In this document: piece after piece, positions 41,389 to 49,892 of the stretch
Position numbering within the stretch: the first letter of the stretch is position 1
Layout: each line of letters begins with the position of its first letter
Origin: Mucilaginibacter sp. SMC90
GTDB taxonomy: Bacteria; Bacteroidota; Bacteroidia; Sphingobacteriales; Sphingobacteriaceae
Assembly: GCF_022811725.1 (NCBI RefSeq)
Contig: NZ_CP094527.1
Location: 6,014,001-6,078,000 of the forward strand
DNA: 64,000 bases
Reading direction: 5' to 3'
The notes under the pieces: generated by a model
Seen by the model: the letters and a program-made list of their open reading frames with translations, nothing else
Told to the model about the DNA's origin: nothing
Databases searched by the model: none
Translations under genes and position numbers: made by a program

Positions 41389-42546
41389 ATGCCTGTATAT
41401 CATAGTTTAGGATCAATTCCGCCTAAGCGGCATACGCAATTCCGTAAGCCCGATGGTAGTTTATATGCCGAAGAGCTTGTATCAACCGAAGGCTTTTCAA
41501 GCCTTTATTCGCTGGTATACCACGCCTACCCGCCAACTATTGTAAAAACACTTGGTGAGCCCTACAGCGTGGAGCCTAAAATAGCGCGCGAAAAACACCT
41601 GAAGCATACCAGTTTGATAGGGTTCAATGTACAACCCGAAGATGATTATCTGCAAAGCCGCAAGCCGGTGCTGGTAAACAGCGATCTGCATATTTCGCTT
41701 GCGGCACCGCGCAAAAGCATGACCGACTACTTTTATAAGAACAGCCAGGCTGATGAGGTAGTATTTATTCACGAAGGTACCGGTACTTTAAAAACAGGTT
41801 TCGGCAATATCAAATTCCAGTATGGCGATTATTTGATAATCCCCCGCGGAACCATTTATCAGATGGAGTTTGACGGCGCTGCAAACAGGCTTTTTATTGT
41901 GGAAAGCTTTAGCCCTATCCGCCCGCCCAAACGTTACCGTAACCAATATGGTCAGTTAATGGAACATTCGCCCTACTGCGAACGAGATATCAAACGGCCG
42001 GCCGATCTGAAAACTTATGATGAGCATGGTGATTTTAAAATCCTGATCAAAAAGCAAGGGCTCATTTACCCTTATATCTACGGCACCCATCCATTTGATT
42101 TTATAGGCTGGGATGGCTTTCATTATCCATGGGCGCTGTCCATTCATGATTTTGAACCGATAACCGGCAGGCTGCACCAGCCGCCGCCTGTACATCAAAC
42201 TTTTGAGGGTAACAACTTTGTGATCTGCTCATTTGTACCCCGCAAGTTTGATTATCATCCGCTATCCATCCCTGCGCCCTACAACCACAGCAATGTGGAT
42301 AGCGACGAGGTTTTATATTATGTAGATGGCGATTTTATGAGCCGTAAAAGTGTGGTAAAGGGGCAAATCACCCTGCATCCCGGCGGTATCCCGCATGGCC
42401 CGCATCCCGGCTCGGTCGAAAAATCCATAGGCAAAGAGTCGACAGATGAATTAGCCGTGATGATAGATCCATTCAAGCCATTGATGCTAACTGAGGATGC
42501 TATAAAGATAGAGGATGAAAATTATTATAAAAGCTGGCAATATTAA
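41389..42546 (+). CDS. hmgA: homogentisate 1,2-dioxygenase
   Basis: Iron-dependent ring-cleaving enzyme (385 residues) that opens homogentisate to maleylacetoacetate. Cupin-type fold. Recognisable stretches: PPPVHQTFEGNNFVICSFVP, NVDSDEVLYYVDGDF and HPGGIPHGPHPGSVE, which carry the His, Glu and His iron-ligand positions. It is shorter than the ~430-residue proteobacterial type, as usual in Bacteroidota. hppD, which makes its substrate, follows after a palindromic repeat. Confidence 0.94.
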   Translation: MPVYHSLGSIPPKRHTQFRKPDGSLYAEELVSTEGFSSLYSLVYHAYPPTIVKTLGEPYSVEPKIAREKHLKHTSLIGFNVQPEDDYLQSRKPVLVNSDLHISLAAPRKSMTDYFYKNSQADEVVFIHEGTGTLKTGFGNIKFQYGDYLIIPRGTIYQMEFDGAANRLFIVESFSPIRPPKRYRNQYGQLMEHSPYCERDIKRPADLKTYDEHGDFKILIKKQGLIYPYIYGTHPFDFIGWDGFHYPWALSIHDFEPITGRLHQPPPVHQTFEGNNFVICSFVPRKFDYHPLSIPAPYNHSNVDSDEVLYYVDGDFMSRKSVVKGQITLHPGGIPHGPHPGSVEKSIGKESTDELAVMIDPFKPLMLTEDAIKIEDENYYKSWQY

Positions 42547-42559
42547 CTACTAATCCCAT

Positions 42560-42642
42560 GTCATTGCGAGCGTAGCGTGGCAATCGCATGCTATAAAGAG
42601 CGAATCTGTACAGCTCGCGATTGCTTCGTTCCTCGCAATGAC
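42560..42642. repeat. GTCATTGCGAG palindromic repeat, copy 7
   Basis: 83 bp between hmgA and hppD. The left end is of the copy-1 subtype (GCGAGCGTAGCGTGGCAATC), the right end of the copy-4 subtype (GATTGCTTCGTTCCTCGC), so it is a hybrid of the two. Confidence 0.92.
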
Positions 42643-42660
42643 ATATTTAAATTTATTAAA

Positions 42661-43785
42661 ATGCACACTCAAACTTTAGATAAACAACCAACTACAACCG
42701 ATTTCCTGCCTCTTAACGGCACCGATTACGTTGAATTTTACGTAGGCAATGCCAAGCAGGCGGCCCATTATTATAAAAGCGCTTTCGGTTTTCAAAACCT
42801 GGCTTACGCCGGGCCTGAAACCGGCGTGCGCGACAGGGCATCATATGTTTTACAGCAGGGCAAAATCAGGATTGTACTTACCACTCCGCTGCATTCTGAA
42901 CATCCAATTGCTGAGCACATTAAAAAACATGGCGATGGAGTAAAAGTACTGGCACTTTCGGTTGATGATGCTTACGATGCTTTTGAGCAAACTACCAAAC
43001 GCGGTGCCGAAGCTTATCAGCAACCGCAAACCCTAACCGACGAACATGGCGAAGTACGCACCAGCGGCATCAAGCTTTACGGCGAAACCGTACATATGTT
43101 CATAGAACGTAAAAACTATAAGGGCTTGTTTTTACCAGGCTATCAAAAACTGGAAAACACCTTTAATCCAAGTGATACGGGTTTGTTATATGTTGACCAT
43201 TGCGTAGGCAATGTCGGCTGGCATAAAATGAACGAATGGGTTAATTTTTACGAAGAGGTTTTAGGCTTCCGCAATATCCTCACCTTCGATGATAAAATGA
43301 TCTCGACCGAGTATTCGGCTTTAATGAGCAAGGTAATGAGCAACGGAAATGGTTATGTAAAATTTCCGATCAATGAACCGGCCGAGGGCAAAAAGAAATC
43401 GCAGATTGAGGAATACCTGGAATTTTACGAAGATGAGGGTGTGCAACACCTGGCCCTTGCCACCCATGATATTGTAGCTACCGTTACCGAATTGCAAAAC
43501 CGTGGTGTTGAATTTTTAAAAGTGCCTTCCACTTATTACGATGACCTTATTGACCGTGTGGGCCACATTGATGAAGACCTTGAGCCATTAAAACATTTGG
43601 GCATCCTGGTTGACCGTGATGACGAGGGTTATCTGTTGCAGATTTTCACTAAGCCGGTTGAAGACAGACCGACGCTTTTCTTCGAGATCATTCAGCGTAA
43701 AGGCGCAAAATCATTTGGTGCGGGTAATTTCAAAGCCTTGTTTGAAGCCATTGAACGGGAGCAGGACGCAAGGGGAAACCTTTGA
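42661..43785 (+). CDS. hppD: 4-hydroxyphenylpyruvate dioxygenase
   Basis: Iron-dependent enzyme (374 residues) that turns 4-hydroxyphenylpyruvate into homogentisate. Two VOC-type halves; the catalytic C-terminal half shows the iron ligands in VDHCVGNV, VQHLALATHDI and LFFEIIQRKG. ATG 42661 is chosen, because the frame upstream to 42577 lies inside the palindromic repeat. hmgA precedes it on the same strand; together with the FAH-family gene they form the homogentisate route. Confidence 0.97.
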   Translation: MHTQTLDKQPTTTDFLPLNGTDYVEFYVGNAKQAAHYYKSAFGFQNLAYAGPETGVRDRASYVLQQGKIRIVLTTPLHSEHPIAEHIKKHGDGVKVLALSVDDAYDAFEQTTKRGAEAYQQPQTLTDEHGEVRTSGIKLYGETVHMFIERKNYKGLFLPGYQKLENTFNPSDTGLLYVDHCVGNVGWHKMNEWVNFYEEVLGFRNILTFDDKMISTEYSALMSKVMSNGNGYVKFPINEPAEGKKKSQIEEYLEFYEDEGVQHLALATHDIVATVTELQNRGVEFLKVPSTYYDDLIDRVGHIDEDLEPLKHLGILVDRDDEGYLLQIFTKPVEDRPTLFFEIIQRKGAKSFGAGNFKALFEAIEREQDARGNL

Positions 43786-43823
43786 TTACTGATTTCGGAT
43801 TTTTATTAGTGATTTATGATTTG

Positions 43824-43850
43824 AAGCCGGGCGAATGCCCGGCTTTTTAT
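43824..43850 (+). terminator. intrinsic terminator of hppD
   Basis: AAGCCGGGC / GCCCGGCTT around GAAT, followed by T-rich sequence. It lies 39 bp after the stop and before the next gene on the same strand. Confidence 0.92.
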
Positions 43851-43873
43851 TTTCAATTCGCTATTTTTAGCAA

Positions 43874-45130
43874 ATGCATAAATACCTAACCTTCCTTTTT
43901 ATTTTATTGAGTGCGGCAGCTTTTGGACAAAAAAGCCTTAGTAATAAAGGCGATAGTTTATACGAGGCAAAAAATTTTGTTCAAGCTGGAAATTGTTACT
44001 TACAGTCGGCTAAGCAAGCCGAATTTAAGGCTGCGGCCACAAACGATTATTATAATGCAGCCTGCTGTTATGCACTATCGGGTAAAGCAGATAGCGCAAT
44101 GACCATATTGAAATTAGCCATTAACAGCGGCTACAAAAATGCGGCGCACCTGGTAACAGATTCAGACCTGAATTCGTTGCATCAAATGCCCGAATGGCGG
44201 CCACTGCTCAATTCGGTAGAAAAAGAACCTAAAGGCTTCACTGATGATCCGTTGAAAGCAAAACTCGTAACAAGCGACATAAAAAACTTTTGGATTGCTT
44301 ATGACAGGGCGCAAAAAGATACTGCAAACCGACTGAAGATCTACAGGCAATATTATATTGATCCGGGATCGGCAGGACTGCAGGATTACTTTGCAATCAA
44401 AGTTATCAGCATGAAAAGGTTTGTTAAGGCGCATGATAAAAAGCCCAGGTTTTACGCGGCCATCCGCAAAAACACCTATACCGTTGATAAGCAAAAACCG
44501 CAGATGACAGCATCATTTGTAAAACTTAAAGAACTTTATCCGCAGGCTAAATTCCCGGACGTTTATTTTGTTATTGGTGCTTTTACATCCGGGGGCACTT
44601 CAACAGATAATGGCTTACTTATTGGCCTTGACCAGGCAGTTAGTACTCCCGACATACCTGTTGATGAATTAAGCCTTTGGGAAAAGAACAATTTTGGCAA
44701 GCTTGATTACATCCCCAACCTGGTAGCACATGAACTTATCCACTTTAACCAGGGCGGCATGTTAGGCGGCGATACCACCTTGCTCAGGGCCGTTTTGGAA
44801 GAAGGCATGGCCGACTTTATAGGCGAATTGATTTCCGGCCATACCGCTAACGAGCGCCTCCATGTGTGGGCCAAAGGGCGCGAAAAGCAAATATGGGCCG
44901 ATTTTGAAAAAGAGATATATCTAAAGCGCGGCTACAATTGGATAGCCAACTCCAACCAGGAAACGGCCAACAAACCAGCCGACCTTGGTTATTGGGTTGG
45001 TTACCAGATATGCAAAGGTTACTATGATAACAGCTCAGATAAAAAGCAAGCCATCTACGATATGCTTAATATCAAAGATTATAAAGCTTTTTACCAGAAA
45101 AGCGGCGCAAGTAAAAAGTTTACCAATTAA
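43874..45130 (+). CDS. exported zinc metallopeptidase-like protein (DUF2268 type)
   Basis: 418 residues with a signal peptide (MHKYLTFLFILLSAAAFGQ). Residues about 25-110 are TPR-like helices (GDSLYEAKNFVQAGNCYLQSA; YYNAACCYALSGKADSAM). The C-terminal part contains HELIHF (HExxH zinc site) in LVAHELIHFNQGG, then EEGMADFIGEL, a likely third ligand Glu, as in gluzincin/DUF2268 peptidases. Function unknown. The first gene after the hppD terminator. Confidence 0.8.
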   Translation: MHKYLTFLFILLSAAAFGQKSLSNKGDSLYEAKNFVQAGNCYLQSAKQAEFKAAATNDYYNAACCYALSGKADSAMTILKLAINSGYKNAAHLVTDSDLNSLHQMPEWRPLLNSVEKEPKGFTDDPLKAKLVTSDIKNFWIAYDRAQKDTANRLKIYRQYYIDPGSAGLQDYFAIKVISMKRFVKAHDKKPRFYAAIRKNTYTVDKQKPQMTASFVKLKELYPQAKFPDVYFVIGAFTSGGTSTDNGLLIGLDQAVSTPDIPVDELSLWEKNNFGKLDYIPNLVAHELIHFNQGGMLGGDTTLLRAVLEEGMADFIGELISGHTANERLHVWAKGREKQIWADFEKEIYLKRGYNWIANSNQETANKPADLGYWVGYQICKGYYDNSSDKKQAIYDMLNIKDYKAFYQKSGASKKFTN

Positions 45131-45145
45131 CTCACCCCACTCCGG

Positions 45146-45171
45146 GGCCGGGCTAATGCCCGGCCTTTTTA
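45146..45171 (+). terminator. intrinsic terminator
   Basis: GGCCGGGC / GCCCGGCC around TAAT, followed by five T. It ends the metallopeptidase gene. The stem resembles the hppD terminator. Confidence 0.92.
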
Positions 45172-45216
45172 TTTGGCAGCCATTAAGTTATATTTGATAT
45201 AACCAATAATCATTTT

Positions 45217-45687
45217 ATGAAAAAAGCTTTACTTATCCTTGCCGCTGTAGCGTTAAGCTTTAACTGCTTAGCCCAAAGCTCTGCCGCCGCCAAACCTGTT
45301 TATGATGCCGCTTTGGCCAAAAAACTGGGAGCCGACGATTACGGTATGAAAAAATATGTGATGGCATTCCTGAAAGAAGGGCCTACACAACTGAAAGACT
45401 CGGCGGCTAATATGCAGTTGCAAATGGCCCACCTTAAAAACATCGGCAAGCTTGCTGCCGAAGGTAAGCTGGTTGTTGCAGGGCCATTTTTAGATAACCA
45501 GCCCTTACGCGGTATTTTCATTTTCAATGTTGAAACTGTGGAAGAAGCAAGAAAACTTACTGAAACTGATCCGGCTATTAAGGCAGGCGCTTTAGTTATG
45601 GAACTACACCCTTTTTATTGCAGTGCCGCACTGATGCAGGTGGTACCTATCCACAATACTCTTCAAAAGCAAAGCATGACCAATTAA
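45217..45687 (+). CDS. YciI-like domain protein with signal peptide
   Basis: 156 residues: signal peptide (MKKALLILAAVALSFNCLAQ) followed by a YciI-type domain (YVMAFLKEGP, HLKNIGKLAAEGKLVVAGPF, GIFIFNVETVEEARKL, DPAIKAGALVMELHPFYC). Basic YciI proteins are cytoplasmic and about 100 residues; this one is predicted to be exported. The His in ELHPFYC and the Asp in TDPAIKAG match the usual active-site positions. It directly abuts the next gene (TAA then ATG). Confidence 0.82.
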   Translation: MKKALLILAAVALSFNCLAQSSAAAKPVYDAALAKKLGADDYGMKKYVMAFLKEGPTQLKDSAANMQLQMAHLKNIGKLAAEGKLVVAGPFLDNQPLRGIFIFNVETVEEARKLTETDPAIKAGALVMELHPFYCSAALMQVVPIHNTLQKQSMTN

Positions 45688-46344
45688 ATGGATACGGTGC
45701 AATTTGTGCTTGAACAGCTTAAAGAAAAAGCTGATGCCGCGTATTTAAAAGGGATGGCCCGTTTTGGCATCGATAACTCGCAGGCCCTGGGTGTAAAGTT
45801 ACCCGAAATACGCAAGCTTGCTAAAATCATAAAAACAGATCATGCGTTGGCTTTAGCACTTTGGGGCACAAGGGTACATGAAGCCCGGATGCTGGCCTCG
45901 CTCATAGCCGACCCCAAACAGGTTACACCAGAATTAATGGATAGCTGGACCCGTGATTTTAACTCATGGGATATTTGTGACCAGGTTTGTGGTAATCTTT
46001 TTGATCGCACCGTATTTGCCATTGACAAAGCTGTTGAATATAGCAGTCATGAGCAGGAATTTGTTAAACGTGCGGGATTTGTTTTAATGGCCGAATATGC
46101 AATCCACAACAAAACCGCCCCCGACAGCGTATTTATAAAACTGTTTCCTATTATGGAACGGGAAGCCTGGGATAATAGAAACTTTGTTAAAAAGGCTATT
46201 AACTGGGCACTACGGCAAATAGGCAAACGAAATAATATATTAAAAGTTAAAGCTATTAATACTGCGAGAAATATTTATAACCAACCCGCCAAATCTGCTA
46301 AATGGATCGCCAAAAACGCGCTCGATGAACTAATAAGCAAATAG
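45688..46344 (+). CDS. AlkD-like DNA alkylation repair protein
   Basis: 218 residues of HEAT-like helical repeats, as in AlkD DNA glycosylases that remove alkylated bases. Motifs: YLKGMARFGIDNSQALGVKLPEIRKLAK, SWDICDQVCGNLFDRT, and WALRQIGKRN. It begins with the ATG directly after the stop of the YciI-like gene, so translation is coupled although the two functions look unrelated. Confidence 0.88.
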   Translation: MDTVQFVLEQLKEKADAAYLKGMARFGIDNSQALGVKLPEIRKLAKIIKTDHALALALWGTRVHEARMLASLIADPKQVTPELMDSWTRDFNSWDICDQVCGNLFDRTVFAIDKAVEYSSHEQEFVKRAGFVLMAEYAIHNKTAPDSVFIKLFPIMEREAWDNRNFVKKAINWALRQIGKRNNILKVKAINTARNIYNQPAKSAKWIAKNALDELISK

Positions 46345-46810
46345 CAATATAATATTTTTCCATAAAATTAAATGCAGGCAAATTGCAGGTAAATTGCCTG
46401 TAAAATAGGACATTATAATACCCAATAATAGTTCACCCATATTTACTAACTTAGTGCCCGCTATTTTTGACAATCAAATTACTTCAAACTATTTTATTGA
46501 AGATATCTTCATTTCAAAATATAAATAAGTAAAAACAGAACACATTTGGCGGGTATTTTGCAAAATATTACTTCAATTAGGAGTAGATATAGCCAGATAT
46601 TCTAAAAACCGTAATTACCAGTAAAAGAATACATTATAAAGTATCAAAAATATTATATTTGGAACCTGCAAATGTGGAATAACGTTTGAAAAGAAAATCC
46701 ACAGCAGCACAACTGATGGTTGTAAATTTAAAAACTTCAAATCATGGCACATGTTTTAATAATAAGCACGTGTCAAAAAAACAAATTGAATAAGTGAACG
46801 GATTGTTGAT
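46345..46810. other. 466-bp intergenic region before the PAS kinase
   Basis: No gene seen. AT-rich. TATATTTG at 46654-46661 is an exact -7 match, 150 bp before the kinase ATG, without a -33 match. A weak hairpin CAGGCAA/TTGCCTG lies near 46374-46400. Confidence 0.5.
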
Positions 46811-48292
46811 ATGAGTTTTTTGGAAAAGGGTAAACTTTCTGGCGATGATGTACATCTAACCCCTTTGATCAATGATCTGGATACGGGTATCTGGAAGTAT
46901 AATTTCAATACAAGGGAAGTAAAATGGTCGACAGGGTTTTATAAGGTATTAGATTTTCAATTGAATGAAATTGAATGTAATGCTTACACTTTCTTTGAGC
47001 ATTTACTTTATCACGGCGATAAACCGGCCTTTATTAATGCCATTAACAACAGGCTAACTGAAAACACTCCACCGCTGCAATTACGCTTTTTAACAAAAAA
47101 AAACGGGTACCAGTGGTTTGAAACCACTATCAGAAAAATTGATAACGAACATGGCTGTATAGCTTACGGTTCGCTCATCAATATCAACCGCTACAAACAT
47201 AACGACCTATTATCGGCACATAACCAGGTAATCAATGATGCTGCCTTTAACACAGCACAATTGGGAAGCTGGGAAATTGACGCTCAAAACACCGGCACCA
47301 TCGAGCTGTCAAAGCAGGTGTATGATTTATTTGATCTTCAAAATCATTTAAACCTGAGCGTTGAAGAATTTATTAGTTTTTTTGAGCCCCCATACCGGCC
47401 TGTTTTACAAAACGCCATTAATCAAACGTTTGATCAGAGCCGGCCGTTTGATGTCGATTTACTTTTACGATCGGCCAAAAACAATATGTTGTGGCTAAAA
47501 GTAAAGGCCGTACCGGTAATTAATCACTTTGGCAAATGCACCTCGGTTAAAGGGATTGTGCAGGATATCGACAGCGAAAAAAGGAAATTACTTAAACTTG
47601 AGCAGTCGATAAATTTATTGACCGACCAAAACCGGCGCCTGCAAAACTTTGCATATATAGTATCGCATAATCTTCGTTCGCACACAGGCAATCTCCAATT
47701 TATGGTAAACCTGTTTGAACAAACCGAAACAACTGAAGAACGCGAAGAGATTTTTTCGCACATTAAAACTATCAGCGATAGCCTGGATCTTACTATCGAA
47801 CATATCAATGAAATAGTAAAAATTCAGACAGAAATTACCAAAGAGCGAAAAATGGTTGAGTTAGAGCCAATGTTTAAAAATATTTGCTCTGCGCTAAAAA
47901 ATAATATAGAAGCAATAAACGCCCGTATTGAAGGCGACTTTACGCAATGCCGTGAAATCAGCTACATTCCGGCTTACATGGAAAGCATCCTGCAAAATTT
48001 GCTCACCAATTCATTAAAATACAGTCATCCTGAAAGACAACCCGTTATAAAATGCTATACATTAACCGAAGGGAACCACATCTATCTTATTTTTGAAGAT
48101 AATGGCCTCGGCATTGATCTTGACCGTTATGGCGATAAGATTTTTGGTATGTACAAAACATTTCACCAAAACACCGATGCTAAAGGGATTGGCTTGTTTA
48201 TAACCCGCAACCAAATTGAAGCATTAGGCGGCAGCATCAAAGTTGACAGCAAAGTAAATGTTGGCACAAAATTTACTATCAGACTGGCATAA
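46811..48292 (+). CDS. cytoplasmic PAS sensor histidine kinase
   Basis: 493 residues. Two PAS-type regions (about 20-130 and 140-255, each with WKYNFNTREVKWSTGFY-like pattern), then a dimerisation domain with H286 in YIVSHNLRSHTGNLQF and a complete ATPase domain (LQNLLTNSLKYSHPE; FEDNGLGIDLD; GIGLFITRNQIEALGG). No membrane helix. The response regulator follows 14 bp later. A run of nine A (47095-47103) lies within the first third. Confidence 0.93.
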   Translation: MSFLEKGKLSGDDVHLTPLINDLDTGIWKYNFNTREVKWSTGFYKVLDFQLNEIECNAYTFFEHLLYHGDKPAFINAINNRLTENTPPLQLRFLTKKNGYQWFETTIRKIDNEHGCIAYGSLININRYKHNDLLSAHNQVINDAAFNTAQLGSWEIDAQNTGTIELSKQVYDLFDLQNHLNLSVEEFISFFEPPYRPVLQNAINQTFDQSRPFDVDLLLRSAKNNMLWLKVKAVPVINHFGKCTSVKGIVQDIDSEKRKLLKLEQSINLLTDQNRRLQNFAYIVSHNLRSHTGNLQFMVNLFEQTETTEEREEIFSHIKTISDSLDLTIEHINEIVKIQTEITKERKMVELEPMFKNICSALKNNIEAINARIEGDFTQCREISYIPAYMESILQNLLTNSLKYSHPERQPVIKCYTLTEGNHIYLIFEDNGLGIDLDRYGDKIFGMYKTFHQNTDAKGIGLFITRNQIEALGGSIKVDSKVNVGTKFTIRLA

Positions 48293-48306
48293 TTAACTAA
48301 CAAGAA

Positions 48307-48750
48307 ATGATTGCAGATCTAAATGCCGCAAACACCTGGATTGTGGATGATGATAGTATTTATGTTTACGGCCTGAAAAAGCTAATAGGTATAAAGGGAC
48401 TTAACACCCGGCTAAGCCATTTTGTAAATGGAGAAGAAGCCATTAATGCCTTAAAAAAAGCAAACGAAGATCATGATTTGCCAGATTTGATATTGCTGGA
48501 TATCAATATGCCGGTTATGGATGGATGGGAGTTCATGAATGAATTTGCGAAAATAAAACCCCGGCTGGGGAAAAGAATCGCTATTTATATCGTAAGCTCA
48601 TCAGTTGACCTGAATGATATTCACCGGGCTAAAAGTATTTCTGAAGTTTCTGATTACCTGTTCAAACCCGTGAGGACAAGTCACTTAATAAAGGTATTTG
48701 ATACAACACCGGAAAGCAGCAGCGAACAGCTATTTAAGTATGGAGCTTAA
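48307..48750 (+). CDS. stand-alone receiver-domain response regulator
   Basis: 147 residues, one receiver domain and no output domain (VDDDS at 13-17, D65 in LLDINMPVMDGWEF, Lys in YLFKPV). It would pass the phosphate on or act by binding. Its gene follows the PAS kinase with a 14-bp gap, so it is its probable partner. Confidence 0.92.
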   Translation: MIADLNAANTWIVDDDSIYVYGLKKLIGIKGLNTRLSHFVNGEEAINALKKANEDHDLPDLILLDINMPVMDGWEFMNEFAKIKPRLGKRIAIYIVSSSVDLNDIHRAKSISEVSDYLFKPVRTSHLIKVFDTTPESSSEQLFKYGA

Positions 48751-48776
48751 CATAAGCTCCATACTTAAAATCAAAA

Positions 48777-49757
48777 TTATTCTATATAACTTTCCAGTAT
48801 TTTAAAGCCTCCAGTTGTTTCCAATTCAACTTTATCAATACTTTTTGGCAGCAGGATGCACTCGCCCATTTTAACGGCATATGCTTCATCATTATATTTT
48901 ACAGTGTATCCGCCTTCTACGCAAACATGGATCACAAATGAATCTAATGCAGAATAGTCTTTAGAGGTACTTTCATCAAAATCAAGTACGTTGGTTGTAA
49001 AATACGGGCAGGTAACCAATTTTACAGTCTCGTTCTCTTTAGGCTCGTATTGGGTTTTATATTCCGGATAGTGTTTGTAATCAATAGCGGCAAGGGCCTC
49101 TTCGGTATGCAACTCACGTTTATTGCCTTTATCATCAACACGGTCAAAATCGTAAATACGATAAGTGATATCTGATGTTTGCTGAATTTCGGCAATCAGT
49201 AATCCTTTGCCAATGGTATGTACCCTGCCTGCAGGTAAAAAGAAAACATCATCAGCTACGGCTTCTTCCTTGTTCAGGATATCCATGATATGGCCGCTGT
49301 TTAAAGCATTGACATATTTTTCTTCGGTCATTTCCTGGTTAAAACCGGTAATCAATGTCGAGCCCTTGTCGGCTTCGATGATATACCACATTTCTGTTTT
49401 GCCAAATGAGTTGTGGCGCTCTTTAGCCAGTTTATCATCAGGGTGCACCTGTACCGAAAGATCATCATTGGCATCAATAAATTTCACCAGTAAAGGGAAG
49501 ATATTACCAAAATGGTCATAAACTTTCTTACCCACCAGCTCATCTTTGTATTGCTCCAACAAGTCAGCCAATGATTCACCTTCAAGGGCACCCGAAGCTA
49601 CAACCGAAACATCAGATTTCACACCCGATATTTCCCAGGTTTCGCCGCAGTTAGGCAAGCTGCCAAAATCTTTATGCAAGTAGGTTTTGATCTTTTGACC
49701 ACCCCATATCTTGTCTTTATATATGGTTTTAAATTTTAATGGATATAATGCCGACAT
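48777..49757 (-). CDS. manA: type I phosphomannose isomerase
   Basis: Zinc enzyme interconverting mannose-6-phosphate and fructose-6-phosphate, 326 residues, a cupin. Motifs: KIWGGQKIKTYL, LVKFIDANDDLSVQVHPDD with zinc ligands in HPDD, TEMWYIIEADKGSTLI, and PAGRVHTIGKG. Length fits the short Gram-positive/Bacteroidota type (about 320). Single gene, convergent with the receiver gene. Confidence 0.94.
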   Translation of the reverse strand: MSALYPLKFKTIYKDKIWGGQKIKTYLHKDFGSLPNCGETWEISGVKSDVSVVASGALEGESLADLLEQYKDELVGKKVYDHFGNIFPLLVKFIDANDDLSVQVHPDDKLAKERHNSFGKTEMWYIIEADKGSTLITGFNQEMTEEKYVNALNSGHIMDILNKEEAVADDVFFLPAGRVHTIGKGLLIAEIQQTSDITYRIYDFDRVDDKGNKRELHTEEALAAIDYKHYPEYKTQYEPKENETVKLVTCPYFTTNVLDFDESTSKDYSALDSFVIHVCVEGGYTVKYNDEAYAVKMGECILLPKSIDKVELETTGGFKILESYIE

Positions 49758-49841
49758 AGTGTTGTGTATTTTGACCGCTAAGTTAGGAGTAAAATAGAAA
49801 ATAGGAAATGCTAAATTGATTTACGTACTATACATGTAAAC

Positions 49842-49875
49842 AAAAAAAGCCCATACTATTGTATGAGCTTTTTAT
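49842..49875 (-). terminator. intrinsic terminator of icd
   Basis: On the minus strand AAAAAGCTCATAC / GTATGGGCTTTTTTT pair, with a terminal T-run, 18 bp after the icd stop. Confidence 0.88.
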
Positions 49876-49892
49876 ATCAAATTGCCTGGTAA

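Noticed and set aside
42577..42660. Upstream extension of hppD
   Set aside because: Encoded by palindromic repeat copy 7; the protein family starts near the ATG at 42661.
47095..47103. A9 run in the PAS kinase gene as a slippage site
   Set aside because: It falls inside a PAS region where a truncated product would have no clear function, unlike in dnaX; Lys-Lys-Asn codons explain it.
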